From contig NZ_LMUX01000021.1 in NCBI RefSeq assembly GCF_009765705.1, forward strand, positions 1,607,752 to 1,671,751: a stretch of DNA of 64,000 nt, written 5' to 3'. Positions within the stretch are counted from its first letter, which is position 1, and each line of letters opens with the position of its first letter. Positions 8,751 to 17,917 of this stretch are shown in pieces. A model generated the notes under the pieces. That model saw only the letters and a list, made by a program, of their open reading frames with translations, searched no databases and was not told the origin of the DNA. The translations under genes were made by a program, and so were the position numbers. The DNA is from Burkholderia sp. L27(2015). GTDB lineage: Bacteria > Pseudomonadota > Gammaproteobacteria > Burkholderiales > Burkholderiaceae.

Positions 8751-10237
8751 CTGTGCGCTCGGATCCCGGCACTTCCTCGTGGCGAGGCCGCGCCCTCGCC
8801 GTCGTAGGGTTAATGTGCGTCTGCCTGACGGGTTGTGCGCTGATCCACCACAACGGCACGCCCTATACCGAGATCGCGCCCGAACAGATCAATCTTGCGG
8901 ACGACATCCACCTTGTGCGAGACGGCTGGCCCGCCGCCCGATGGTGGACGCGTTATAACGATGCGCAACTCGATGCACTCATTGGTCAGGCGCTGAGCAA
9001 TGCGCCAACGATGACGATTGCGCGTACCCGCGTGGCGCAAGCCAGGTCAGACGTCGAGCTTGTCAAAGCGGGGTCTAACCTTCAGGTTACCGCGCTGGGT
9101 TTGCTGGATCGCGAGCATATTTCCTCGAACGGCTTTCTCGGCCCGTTCGCATCGAACGTACCAGCTGAGGGGTTCACAGGGCCGTGGTACACCGCGGGCG
9201 TCGTCGGGCTGGGCGCAAGCCTGAACGTCGACCTCTGGGGCAAGCAGCGTGCGCAGGTCGCAGCGTCGCTTGGCGTGAACAATGCGCGGCTTGCCGAGAC
9301 GTCCGCTGTCGAACTCGAAATCTCCACGGATGTGGCACAGCTTTACTACGGCATTCAAACGACTTATCAGCTCATCGATCTGCTGAACCAATCGCATGAA
9401 ATAACGGTGTTCGCGGTGCAAGCCCACGAAGCGCAAGCGGCGCGCGGCCTCGAATCGCGCACCGCGCTCGAAGAAGCACGAGCGCAGCAGTTGGCCATCG
9501 AACGGCAGATTGTGTCGGCGCAAGGGCAGATCCTGCAGCTTCGCGAATCGATGCGGGCGCTGGTCGGCGCGGGCCCCGATGGCCTGGCCGCCATCAAGCC
9601 GGTTGCACTGCCGCGTTCGCAGGCGGCCCTACCGGCCACGCTGTCATACGAGCTGCTCGCCCGGCGGCCTGACCTGCAAGCGATGCGCTGGTATGTACAG
9701 GCATCGTTCGACCGCATCGACGCAGCGAAGGCGGCGTTCTATCCGAGCTTCGACATCAAGGCGTTCTTCGGCGTGAACGCTTTGCACCTCGCCGACCTCT
9801 TCACGCATGCAAGCCAGCAAATCAACTTGATTCCGGGCCTATATCTGCCGATCTTCGATGGCGGCAGGCTCAACGCGAACCTTGGCGGTGCACGCGAGGG
9901 GAGCAACCTGTTGATCGAGCAGTACAATCAGGCCGTCCTCAACGCGGTACGCGATGTCGCGCAAACGGGCAGCCGCTTGCAAGCGCTCGACGCGGAGACC
10001 GAATTGCAGAAGCAGCAGATCGAATCGGTTGCGTTCGTGAGGGACAGCGTCGAGGCGCATTATCAGCGAGGCCTGACGAGTCGGCTCGCGGCGCTCGAAG
10101 CGCGGCGGCCGGTGATCGCGGAACAGGTTGCGCTGCTCACGCTCGATGGCCAGACGCTCGGTCAGGAGATTGCGTTGACGAAGGCGCTCGGCGGCGGCTA
10201 TCGCGCCGCAGCACCCGTCGAATTGAAGCCGCGTTGA
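8747..10237 (+). CDS. mdtP: Outer-membrane efflux lipoprotein, NodT family (MdtP-like)
   Basis: A 496-residue TolC-like factor with a lipoprotein signal ending L-T-G-C-A near residue 31. Two OEP repeats give the periplasmic alpha-barrel and outer-membrane beta-barrel. The family tags W-W-T-R-Y-N-D-A-Q-L-D, the V-D-L-W-G segment and R-R-P-D-L-Q are present. The gene starts inside the stop of the FUSC gene, so translation is coupled. It forms the exit duct of the pump encoded upstream. It meets the minus-strand binding-protein gene tail to tail, with 48 bases between them. Confidence 0.9.
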   Translation: MTVRSDPGTSSWRGRALAVVGLMCVCLTGCALIHHNGTPYTEIAPEQINLADDIHLVRDGWPAARWWTRYNDAQLDALIGQALSNAPTMTIARTRVAQARSDVELVKAGSNLQVTALGLLDREHISSNGFLGPFASNVPAEGFTGPWYTAGVVGLGASLNVDLWGKQRAQVAASLGVNNARLAETSAVELEISTDVAQLYYGIQTTYQLIDLLNQSHEITVFAVQAHEAQAARGLESRTALEEARAQQLAIERQIVSAQGQILQLRESMRALVGAGPDGLAAIKPVALPRSQAALPATLSYELLARRPDLQAMRWYVQASFDRIDAAKAAFYPSFDIKAFFGVNALHLADLFTHASQQINLIPGLYLPIFDGGRLNANLGGAREGSNLLIEQYNQAVLNAVRDVAQTGSRLQALDAETELQKQQIESVAFVRDSVEAHYQRGLTSRLAALEARRPVIAEQVALLTLDGQTLGQEIALTKALGGGYRAAAPVELKPR

Positions 10238-10285
10238 ACGGCGTCGGATAGCGTTCGGCGCCATTGTGTGCGCGCGAGCAAGGGA

Positions 10286-11110
10286 TTAGCCGGGGTTTGA
10301 AATTGCGGTTGTCGCCGGCACCGTTCCACGTAGTCCCGCTCTTGTGATCGCCTGTGTGACCAGGCCATCGGAGCGCGCGTCGTCGATGAAGTGACGTAAA
10401 TAAGGCATCGCCTGCTGCCGCCCTTTCGGAATGGCCGCCCCGAAATGCTCCATACCCCAACGACCGGCAAGTACGTGTGAACCGGGCAACCCATCGGACA
10501 TTTCGAAGAGTATGGCTTTATTTGTCGCGAAGGCATCGAGCTGGCCATTTGCAAGCATCTCGCGTGCGCGTGCAAGCGTGGGTATCGGGATCATGATAGC
10601 GCTGGGATAAAGCGGTGTTAGCTCTGCGGCGGTACTACTGCCCGTACTTACACCGATTCGCATCCCCGGGCGGCTCATGTCGGACAATGCGGCAATAGAC
10701 GATCCCCCGGGAACCAGGAAACTTTTCTCAACGTCCATGTACGTTTGGGAGAAGTCCATATGCTGCGCGCGCTCGGCTGTTGCGTTGGTAAAGGTGACAT
10801 CAACTTGGCCGGATTCCACTGCGGAGAGCACGCCGGCATTCGACGGGAATATGACCGGTTCAAACGGTACACCGAGCCGAGCAGCCAGTGCCTTGCCCAA
10901 ATCGAAACCCACACCCTTGGCGTCGGCCGACGACGTGCCCTGGACGATGGACGAAGGGCTGCCTGAGTAGACGCCAACCCGGAGTTTTCCGGACGGTGCC
11001 AGTGTTGCACGTGTCTGCGCAGGGGAGGTGACGTCTGCGGTGGTGCATGCGGTGAGCAACGCCGCCAACAGTGCGATAAGCGCGGGCGTGGACCGATTCA
11101 ATATTCTCAT
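10286..11110 (-). CDS. Periplasmic amino-acid-type ABC substrate-binding lipoprotein
   Basis: A 274-residue SBP_bac_3 protein. The signal peptide ends in a lipobox (L-L-T-A-C). The family pattern G-K-L-R-V-G-V, then G-F-D-L-G-K-A-L-A-A-R-L-G, G-Q-V-D-V-T-F-T-N and R-A-Q-H-M-D-F-S is clear. Such proteins bind polar amino acids or related small molecules and deliver them to an ABC importer. No permease or ATPase gene adjoins it, so it is an orphan. The start ATG (11108-11110) has AGGAG at good spacing. Confidence 0.85.
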   Translation of the reverse strand: MRILNRSTPALIALLAALLTACTTADVTSPAQTRATLAPSGKLRVGVYSGSPSSIVQGTSSADAKGVGFDLGKALAARLGVPFEPVIFPSNAGVLSAVESGQVDVTFTNATAERAQHMDFSQTYMDVEKSFLVPGGSSIAALSDMSRPGMRIGVSTGSSTAAELTPLYPSAIMIPIPTLARAREMLANGQLDAFATNKAILFEMSDGLPGSHVLAGRWGMEHFGAAIPKGRQQAMPYLRHFIDDARSDGLVTQAITRAGLRGTVPATTAISNPG

Positions 11111-11241
11111 TGAGTCTCCTTGAACCTATTGTATTGAGCATGCGTGGCGAGCGCTCTAATCCGCTGGGCAACTTCGCCGTCAGACTGTTTCGATTGAGCC
11201 GGAGGACGCAGCGACGCATCAGGTCGCGCTAGCGACCGGTC

Positions 11242-11685
11242 TTACCTCTCCGCCTTGCCGTGCATTACCATAATCGTTTGCTGCATCAGTGCACAAAGCG
11301 TTTCACGCCCGTCCTTGACGGCGAATACTTCTGCCTGGGTAACAATTAGCGTACGGCCGGGGCGCACTACCTGCCCACGGGCGATCAGCGTTTCGCCGTC
11401 GGCCGGAGCGACCAAGTTCATCTTGTATTCGACCGTCAAAACCGAGGCGTCGTCTGGAACCATGGTCATCGCAGCGTAACCGCCAGCTGTATCGGCAATC
11501 ATGCCCACCACGCCACCATGTACAAAGCCGTGCTGTTGCTCGACACCGTCCCAATGAGGCAGGTGAATTTCGGTGCGGCCGTGCTCGATCACGGGCAAGG
11601 TCGCCTGGATAAGCGCCATCGCATTCTGGCGCATGAAGCTGGCGCGGACGCGCTCAGCGAAGAGGGGGACGGGAGTAGGTGCCAT
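11242..11685 (-). CDS. PaaI-family hotdog-fold thioesterase
   Basis: 147 residues with the hotdog thioesterase core: H-G-G-V-V-G-M-I-A-D-T-A-G-G-Y-A-A, with the aspartate in the usual catalytic position, then Y-K-M-N-L-V-A-P-A-D-G and A-R-G-Q-V-V-R-P-G-R. The family hydrolyses acyl-CoA or aryl-CoA thioesters in the cytoplasm. It precedes the binding-protein gene on the same strand but is 131 bases away, so co-transcription is possible but not shown. Confidence 0.85.
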   Translation of the reverse strand: MAPTPVPLFAERVRASFMRQNAMALIQATLPVIEHGRTEIHLPHWDGVEQQHGFVHGGVVGMIADTAGGYAAMTMVPDDASVLTVEYKMNLVAPADGETLIARGQVVRPGRTLIVTQAEVFAVKDGRETLCALMQQTIMVMHGKAER

Positions 11686-11954
11686 GAAGACCGATTGTAT
11701 TGTTAAGTTTCACGTAATGGCGCGACTCGAGCGGCTGCCATACCGATGACGCGACCAACAGGCTTGCGGATTAATCGGCTCCCGGATGTGAGCCAGAATT
11801 CGCCTAACGTGAAATATTTTGTCATAAATCACGGTGGAATCTGTTTGGATACCGACACACGACAATAAACCCGCTCGATTAAAATCGCGACTGATCATCG
11901 TGCATGCACCGCGAAAGAGCGCGGTCAACAAATAAAAGAACGGGGAACGACAAC

Positions 11955-14507
11955 ATGAAGCGGAAAGCCGATCATTGTCTCAGACAGAACGCCCTAACAC
12001 TTGCTTTGGCGGCGCCCCTGGCGGTCATTGCGCAGGCGGCGACGGCCCAGACGACAGTCATCAGCAGCCCGCAGGGGACCTACGATTGGACTAGCGGTAA
12101 CCTGTCCGTTACCTCAACCATTTCCGGCAGCATTGTCGGCGGCGTTGCCGGCTGCGGTTTGGCCGCCGTGAACGGCGTGGTTGCCTGTGGCAGCGTCGGC
12201 ACGCTGACCAACAGCGGCGTTATCTCGGGCATTGTTGGTTTCGAAAATGATAGCAGCACGATCACCGCGGTGAACAACAGCGGCCAGATCAGCGGTCAGT
12301 CCGACGGCATTGTTAACCAAGGCAGCATTGGCACGCTGACGAACAGCGGCACCATTAACTCCTTCCAGAACAATGCGATCTTCAACCTTGGCAGTATCGG
12401 CACGCTGACCAACAACGGGGGCACTATTAGCATAGGCCCCGGCACTGGCGTTGGCATTGTCAACGGCGGCACGATCACTGTGTTGAACAACAACGGCGGC
12501 ATCATTAGCGCCAACGTCGCCGTCAATAATAGCGCCATCGAGAGCACCGTCCCCGGTACTATTGGCACCCTCACTAACAGCGGCATGATCAACGGTGCGC
12601 AGACAGGCATAAAAAACGCCATTGCGGGCACGATCGGTACGCTGATCAATAGCGGTGTCATCAGCGGCCCCGATAATGCGCTCTACAACGGCGCGTCGGG
12701 CTCGATTGGCCTGATCACGAATTCGGGCATGATTGCTGGCAATATCACGAACCTGTCCAGCAACGATCTGAGCATCAGCGGCGGCACCGGCACGATCTTC
12801 GGTACGCTGACCGGCTTTGGCGGCGGCAGCACCATCGGCACGATCACCAATACCAGCTCGAATGTCGCATTCGGTTCCGGCAATCTGCTTTTGAACGATA
12901 ACGTCAACGTCGGCAGCAATGCGGTGAGCAATACCGGGACCGCCGTGCTCCAAGTCAACCGGCCGGTGACGATTACGGGCAACTACAACCAAGGGGCAGG
13001 CGCGACCCTGCAGATCGGCGTGGCCAGCGGTGCGACGACGCTGGGCTCGATCACGGACACCGGCTACGGCCGACTGGTGGTGACCGGCAACTCGATGATT
13101 GCTTCGGGTTCGTCAGTGACGCTGCAGTCCAACGGTTTCGCGTTCGCCGCAGGCCAGCGTTACGTGGTGGTGGATACGGCGGGTACCGCGGTCTACAACC
13201 CTGGCAGCCTGAACTATTCGATCAACGGCTATACGTCGAGCGTGACAGGCTCGACTGTGGCTAACGGCAGCAACAGCGATCTGGTGCTGAATGTGCTCAG
13301 TGCAACTCTGGATTCGACTACGCCGCCCCCGTCAACTCCACCGGCTTCAGCCTCGACTCCGAACCCTGCATTGATCGCGACTGCACCGAACGCCGTTGCG
13401 TCGCTCAATGGCCTGCTGAGCTACACCGGTATCAGTGATCCCGCGTTGCTGAATCTGCGCAACGCAGCGCTGGGTTCGTTAAGCCAGGGTTCCGCTGCGA
13501 CGGCCAACCGGATCGGCAAGCAACTCGCTCCTCCGACCCAATCCGGCACGGCGGCCGCTGCGCCGACATTCGATACCATAAGCGTGGTGAGCGCGCACGT
13601 TGACGGCTTGCGCTTGGCACAGGCGAATGGCGATACCGGGGTGGCAACCGGCGAAGGCCCGGCGCAATGGGGCGTGTGGGGCCAGGCCTTCGGTGGTCAT
13701 GCCAGCCAGAACGAGCGCGACCAGGTAGACGGCTACAACGCCAACTACGGCGGCCTGCTGCTGGGCGTAGATCACGCGATCAACGACAACTGGCGTACCG
13801 GCGGCGTGTTTAGCTACAGCAACACGTCAGTCAACAATACCGGCGACACCATAGGCGACACCACCACCATCAACGGCTACGGCCTGATTGGCTATGCGAG
13901 CTATACCGGCAGTCCGTGGTATGTGAACCTCTCGGGCGGCGTGGTGCAGCAGCAGTACGACACCACGCGTGCGGTCAACTTCCAGGGCTTCTCGGGCACG
14001 GCGGGCGGCCACTTCAGCGGTCAGCAGTATGTGGCGCGCGCCGAGGCGGGCTATCCGCTGGCGCTGGGCGGGGTCACGCTTACACCGCTGGCGAGCCTGA
14101 CCTACAGTTACCAGGACCAAGGCAGCTATACCGAGAGCGGCGGCAACGGCGCGGCACTGTCGGTGGGTGCCACGCATGCGAACTCGGTGAAGAGCGCTCT
14201 CGGCGCGAAGCTGGAGAAGGCCTTCGCCAGCCACTACGGCGAGATCGAGCCGGACCTGCAAGTGCAGTGGATCCACGAGTACGACCACACGGCGCAGGCG
14301 ACGGGGGCAAGTTTTGCGGGGGACCCGACAGGTCAAACGGCATTCACGACGGTGGGCGCGACGCCGGTATCGGATCTGGCGGACGTGTCGCTGGGCGTGA
14401 CGCTGCTAAAGGCGAACAACCTGAGCCTGTCGGTGCGCTACGAACTGCAGGCAGCATCCGGTTTCGTCTCGCAGACGGGCACAGTGCGCGTACGCCAGTT
14501 GTTCTGA
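11955..14507 (+). CDS. Autotransporter with repeat-rich beta-helix passenger
   Basis: About 850 residues from the ATG at 11955 (CGGGGA upstream). The signal peptide ends A-A-T-A-Q. The passenger is glycine, asparagine and threonine rich, with repeats of the type G-T-I-G-T-L-T-N-S-G, as in right-handed beta-helix adhesins. A linker with prolines and serines follows near residues 455-475. The last 280 residues form an autotransporter beta-barrel (W-G-V-W-G-Q-A-F-G-G-H onward, alternating aromatic strands) ending in phenylalanine, the usual outer-membrane insertion signal. It should be surface-exposed or released. The passenger function is unknown; adhesion is the common role. No protease motif is visible. 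Confidence 0.9.
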   Translation: MKRKADHCLRQNALTLALAAPLAVIAQAATAQTTVISSPQGTYDWTSGNLSVTSTISGSIVGGVAGCGLAAVNGVVACGSVGTLTNSGVISGIVGFENDSSTITAVNNSGQISGQSDGIVNQGSIGTLTNSGTINSFQNNAIFNLGSIGTLTNNGGTISIGPGTGVGIVNGGTITVLNNNGGIISANVAVNNSAIESTVPGTIGTLTNSGMINGAQTGIKNAIAGTIGTLINSGVISGPDNALYNGASGSIGLITNSGMIAGNITNLSSNDLSISGGTGTIFGTLTGFGGGSTIGTITNTSSNVAFGSGNLLLNDNVNVGSNAVSNTGTAVLQVNRPVTITGNYNQGAGATLQIGVASGATTLGSITDTGYGRLVVTGNSMIASGSSVTLQSNGFAFAAGQRYVVVDTAGTAVYNPGSLNYSINGYTSSVTGSTVANGSNSDLVLNVLSATLDSTTPPPSTPPASASTPNPALIATAPNAVASLNGLLSYTGISDPALLNLRNAALGSLSQGSAATANRIGKQLAPPTQSGTAAAAPTFDTISVVSAHVDGLRLAQANGDTGVATGEGPAQWGVWGQAFGGHASQNERDQVDGYNANYGGLLLGVDHAINDNWRTGGVFSYSNTSVNNTGDTIGDTTTINGYGLIGYASYTGSPWYVNLSGGVVQQQYDTTRAVNFQGFSGTAGGHFSGQQYVARAEAGYPLALGGVTLTPLASLTYSYQDQGSYTESGGNGAALSVGATHANSVKSALGAKLEKAFASHYGEIEPDLQVQWIHEYDHTAQATGASFAGDPTGQTAFTTVGATPVSDLADVSLGVTLLKANNLSLSVRYELQAASGFVSQTGTVRVRQLF
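12190..12740 (+). repeat. Degenerate repeats coding G-T-L-T-N-S-G in the autotransporter
   Basis: About seven diverged copies of a segment coding (G/S)-x-I-G-T-L-T-N-S-G-x-I-x-G can be read along the passenger, spaced 60-100 bases. They probably correspond to beta-helix turns. Copies differ enough at the DNA level that slipped-strand change looks unlikely. Confidence 0.7.
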
Positions 14508-14554
14508 TCCTCCCTAGCCGAGGGACTGCTGGGTTGCCCAACTCCAAGCGACAT

Positions 14555-14656
14555 TTACGCCACTAGGACAGCCTTGGCACCTTCGAGCGAACCGTAGGCC
14601 ATGGCCCGTTCGATCTGATCGTAAGCAAACTCCTTTCCTATTCGGGTCGTCAACAT
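14555..14656 (-). pseudogene. Remnant: C-terminal end of a quinone-oxidoreductase-like dehydrogenase
   Basis: On the minus strand a short frame reads M-L-T-T-R-I-G-K-E-F-A-Y-D-Q-I-E-R-A-M and ends E-G-A-K-A-V-L-V-A followed by TAA. This resembles the very end of medium-chain zinc-type or quinone-oxidoreductase proteins (F-x-x-x-x-x-x-x-A, then G-K-x-V-L). The rest of the gene is missing upstream, so this is a relic. The family assignment from about 34 residues is tentative. Confidence 0.4.
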
Positions 14657-14714
14657 CGGATCGTCAATCACGCCGGCCGTTCATGCGAAAAGACAGCGGC
14701 GGTAGTCCGGTTAT

Positions 14715-15060
14715 TTAATGCGTCGATGCAAACTTGCGCCGCAGTGGGCCGGCCGATAGCCACAGCGCGGAGACAAGAAAATAGATCGCGCCGACACCTG
14801 CGCAGCCGGCCACTTTGACAATCGCCGGAGGCACTGATGCATGGGCCTGCGCGATAAAAAACACGCCCGCCGTGGACGGCGCGACAAACCACGCCATCCC
14901 CGCAAGCACAGTCGCAGTGCTGAGAAGGCCGGTGAGCAGCACAGGGCGGTCACCCCAGCGGTCGGTCAGCATGTGCGCATGGCGTTCACCAGTATCAATG
15001 CAACGCCACTGGTCGACCGGCTCGCCGCTATCGTGCTGGAATCCGTTGGTAGCGCGCCAT
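14715..15060 (-). pseudogene. Remnant of an MFS transporter gene, frameshifted
   Basis: An 85-codon stretch (14715-14972) contains L-T-D-R-W-G-D-R-P-V-L-L-T-G, which resembles the loop 2-3 signature of major facilitator transporters, followed by hydrophobic helices. Just upstream the matching hydrophobic helix (S-G-V-A-L-I-L-V-N-A-M) lies in another frame, so a frameshift separates them. The gene is far too short for a working transporter of about 400 residues. It sits beside the dehydrogenase relic, so this stretch looks like a decayed region. Confidence 0.45.
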
Positions 15061-15090
15061 TACGCCCGGCTTAAGCCGCCAAATCTATGG

Positions 15091-15228
15091 TTAAACAAAC
15101 TGGATCAAAATCGCAATGATAAAAACCACCATGACGACAAGGAGCAGTGAATACGCAATAATCTTGATGCGGGCGATCGTTACATTCTTACGGCGAGGGG
15201 AATTGGAGCCTTCGCTTTTTTGTGACAT
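15091..15228 (-). CDS. Small single-span membrane protein, 45 residues
   Basis: A short minus-strand frame starts at ATG 15226-15228 and stops at TAA 15091-15093. The first 20 residues are polar and basic (M-S-Q-K-S-E-G-S, then P-R-R-K-N). Residues 22-45 form one strong hydrophobic helix (Y-S-L-L-L-V-V-M-V-V-F-I-I-A-I-L-I). A GGAG sits nine bases before the start. Positive charges before the helix predict an N-in orientation. I do not recognise the family. It could be a stand-alone small membrane protein. Confidence 0.55.
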   Translation of the reverse strand: MSQKSEGSNSPRRKNVTIARIKIIAYSLLLVVMVVFIIAILIQFV

Positions 15229-15317
15229 TTCATTCAACTCCGACTGACACCGCATTTTTCCAATGCGGCATCATATCAAAGCCGTTCGACAGCAGTTTTA
15301 AGAGCGATCCAAATGCA

Positions 15318-16196
15318 TCAGCCCTTCGCCCAAGCCACGGCGCTAGCGAGCGCAAAATCACGATATGACCTTGGCGGTCGCCCGAGCAGTGTCGATAAGT
15401 GCTCGATCTGCGCGGTCGACGCCACTGCGCCGTCCTGCTGATACCGGCTCATCATCAGGCGTATGTCGTAGGCCTGCCAAGCAGGTGCGACTGACTTAAG
15501 ACGTTGCTCGAGGGTATCGAGATCATTACCACCATAACGGATCGGACGCCCCAGCGCCTCAGCCCAGATCCGCACGATGGTCTGCGCGGTGAGTGCGTCC
15601 GGACCGACAAGTTCGTACGTTGCTCGCGGCAACGGGTCGGCGGCACGTTCGCGCCGCAGGAGCTCTTGTGCCGCGGCCTCGCCGATATCGCGGACATCGA
15701 CCATGGAAATGCCTTTACCCCCGATCGGCATCCCATATATGCCATGCATCAGCAGCGGCTCTTTCTGCCGGAGATCGTTCTGAATGAAATAGGCGGGACG
15801 CAGCACCGTCGCTGGTATGTCGCAGTGCTCGATCATGCGCTCGACCGCATGCTTACCGGTAAAGTGAGGCACGTCGACATACTCGGCGCCCTTGAAAACC
15901 GACAGATACACCACGCCTTTTACAAGCGACTCTCGCGCCACGCTCAGTGTCTGTAACGCTTGAGTCAGTTCGTCTGCGACACCCGGTACCAGCAGGAACA
16001 ACGTGCTGACTCCTTTCATCGCGTGCCGCATCGAGTCCACGTCGGACAGGTCACCTTTGATTGCGGTGATGCCGTCAGGGAGGCGGGCTTTTTCAGGTGT
16101 GCGCGTGAGTGCATGCACCTCGGCACCGCTGCCTTTCAAATGTTCAAGAACTTGATTACCTACAACGCCAGTACTGCCGGTTACAAGGATAGTCAT
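15318..16196 (-). CDS. NmrA-like NAD(P)-binding protein
   Basis: 292 residues from the ATG at 16194-16196, where the Rossmann motif begins at once (M-T-I-L-V-T-G-S-T-G-V-V-G). The atypical SDR/NmrA layout is seen: A-L-T-R-T-P-E-K-A as the cofactor-specificity loop, I-K-G-D-L-S-D, then F-L-L-V-P. Members bind NADPH and either reduce small substrates or sense redox state. It diverges from a LysR gene whose start is 114 bases away, the usual arrangement for a LysR-controlled gene. The longer frame back to 16277 would run into the LysR promoter and is disfavoured. Confidence 0.82.
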   Translation of the reverse strand: MTILVTGSTGVVGNQVLEHLKGSGAEVHALTRTPEKARLPDGITAIKGDLSDVDSMRHAMKGVSTLFLLVPGVADELTQALQTLSVARESLVKGVVYLSVFKGAEYVDVPHFTGKHAVERMIEHCDIPATVLRPAYFIQNDLRQKEPLLMHGIYGMPIGGKGISMVDVRDIGEAAAQELLRRERAADPLPRATYELVGPDALTAQTIVRIWAEALGRPIRYGGNDLDTLEQRLKSVAPAWQAYDIRLMMSRYQQDGAVASTAQIEHLSTLLGRPPRSYRDFALASAVAWAKG

Positions 16197-16309
16197 GATT
16201 TTCTCTCTAATGGGAGGGCCGAAGCAGGCCGTTAGAGACAGAATATTCGTTCCATCGAAGCAGCGATAGATATACAATCGCGATGATCCGTCTCATATAT
16301 GGAACGATT

Positions 16310-17203
16310 ATGGATTTAACGGCTCTGGCCGATTTCAATGCAGTGGCGTTGTATGGCGGTTTCGGACCCGCCGGTCGCGCACTCGACCGACCGAAGGCCA
16401 CCCTGTCACGACGCGTGGCCGAACTGGAGGAAGAGCTTGGCGTGAGGCTGATCGAGCGGGGAGCACGGCGGATGCGTCTGACCGAAGATGGCCTTGTACT
16501 CCATGAGCGCACGCGAGGGCTCATGGCAGAGCTTCAGGAAGCCGGGGAGGCGGTGGCGTCACGTGCGCCCATCGCGCGGGGGCGGTTGCGTATCAGTGCG
16601 CCCATTGTGTTTGCACACGTCGTGTTGTGCCAGATTGCCGCGCGCTTTGCTTTGGCTTTCCCGCAAGTCGAACTCGAGGTCGTTGCGGAAGACCGTGTCG
16701 TAGATCCCGTGGACGACGGCTACGATCTCGTTATCCGCATCGATCCACCGCGCGACGAACTGCTAGTGGGGCGACGCATACTTGCCGACGAGCGGCTGGT
16801 GGTCGCCACGCCCACCGTGTCGATACCTTCGACGCCAGCACGCGGCACAGCCGAGTTGTCCGTGCCGGCCGTCTTGTCGACGGCGACACCGTCAGGAGCG
16901 ACCTGGCACATACGGACAGAATCGGGTGACGTGCGAGTACTCAAGCCCGTGCCGGTGCTACGACTGTCGTCGCTGTTGATGGTGCGCGAGGCCGTTCTGA
17001 CCGGCGTAGGCGCGGCGTTGTTGCCCAGATTACTCGTGGAGCAGGATGTTGCGGCGGGGCGACTCGTTCGCTGGGGCACAGAGCAGGGTGCGCCCGTGGA
17101 GATCTGGGCGCTCTATAACTCGCGCCGTCTGCTGAGTGCCAAGGTCAGGGCATTTCTGGGCGTACTGCAGGATTTACCAGCACGAGCGCAAAGAACGGGG
17201 TGA
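16310..17203 (+). CDS. LysR-family transcriptional regulator
   Basis: 297 residues from ATG 16310. The N-terminal winged HTH reads F-N-A-V-A-L-Y-G-G-F then R-P-K-A-T-L-S-R-R-V-A-E-L-E-E-E-L-G-V-R-L-I-E-R. The C-terminal part is a LysR substrate-binding domain (G-R-L-R-I-S-A-P onward). It diverges from the NmrA-like gene and probably controls it. An in-frame ATG at 16283 is possible, but the family usually begins right at M-D-L-x-x-L-A-D-F. Confidence 0.88.
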   Translation: MDLTALADFNAVALYGGFGPAGRALDRPKATLSRRVAELEEELGVRLIERGARRMRLTEDGLVLHERTRGLMAELQEAGEAVASRAPIARGRLRISAPIVFAHVVLCQIAARFALAFPQVELEVVAEDRVVDPVDDGYDLVIRIDPPRDELLVGRRILADERLVVATPTVSIPSTPARGTAELSVPAVLSTATPSGATWHIRTESGDVRVLKPVPVLRLSSLLMVREAVLTGVGAALLPRLLVEQDVAAGRLVRWGTEQGAPVEIWALYNSRRLLSAKVRAFLGVLQDLPARAQRTG

Positions 17204-17290
17204 CGCGCACAGGGCACACGCGGCGAATAAGCATTGTGCTACTCGTTCTCGCACCGTGCCACGCTATGCTTATAGGTAGCGCAGCCTGCC

Positions 17291-17917
17291 TCACGAGGCT
17301 ATTGCCGATGGGCACGCAACCGCCAACGACAGCTTCTCGGACAATTGTCGATGTGCTTCCCGCACTGCTCGTGCCACAGCTCCCGGACCGAAAACCAGCC
17401 CTTGCAGCGGGAAAAAATGTACATCCTTGATGCCGATGGATGCGAGCGCATAGCGCAAGTACGGTGTCAGGAAATCGACCTGATTCGCGTGTTCTCCCGC
17501 ATGAAAGCCGCCAGAGCTGACCAGAACAAAGGTCGCGCGGTCTTTCAGTAGCCCGACCTTGCCGTGCGGTGTCGCGTGAAACGTGCGCTCGATGCGGATC
17601 ACATGATCGATCCACAGTTTGAGCGCGGCGGGTACGGTGAAGTTGTGCATCGGTGTAACGATGAACAACATATCGTGTTGTTCCAGTTCGACGATCAAGC
17701 GTTCCGACCATTCGAATGCTTGCGCATCGCGTGCCGCTTGCGAAGTGACGGCCAGCGCATAATCGCGGCCGATGGGTGGAATGGGCGACTTCACCAGATC
17801 GCGTTCGGTGATCTGTACGCGATCGATACCCGCTGCAGCAATCGCTTCCATTGCAAGGTGATAACCATGGCTCATGTCGCTGTGCGGGCCACTGTTCAAT
17901 AGCAAAATGCGCGTCAT
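17291..17917 (-). CDS. FMN-dependent NADH-azoreductase-like flavodoxin-fold protein
   Basis: 208 residues of the flavodoxin-2/AzoR family. Motifs include the phosphate loop near the N-terminus (L-L-L-N-S-G-P), T-P-M-H-N-F-T-V-P-A-A-L-K (the AzoR P-x-x-N-F signature) and V-S-S-G-G-F-H. Such enzymes reduce azo and quinone compounds with NAD(P)H. It is the last gene of a three-gene minus-strand run and overlaps the GNAT gene by four bases (ATGA). Confidence 0.85.
   Translation of the reverse strand: MTRILLLNSGPHSDMSHGYHLAMEAIAAAGIDRVQITERDLVKSPIPPIGRDYALAVTSQAARDAQAFEWSERLIVELEQHDMLFIVTPMHNFTVPAALKLWIDHVIRIERTFHATPHGKVGLLKDRATFVLVSSGGFHAGEHANQVDFLTPYLRYALASIGIKDVHFFPLQGLVFGPGAVARAVREAHRQLSEKLSLAVACPSAIAS

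Noticed and set aside
12190-12740. CRISPR-like spacing of repeats
   Set aside because: The repeats are in frame, degenerate and code for a beta-helix motif; no conserved direct repeats with unique spacers and no cas genes were seen.
12114-12992. A 292-codon minus-strand open frame under the autotransporter passenger
   Set aside because: It mirrors the sense repeats and has no ribosome site or known fold; the sense strand has signal peptide and barrel.
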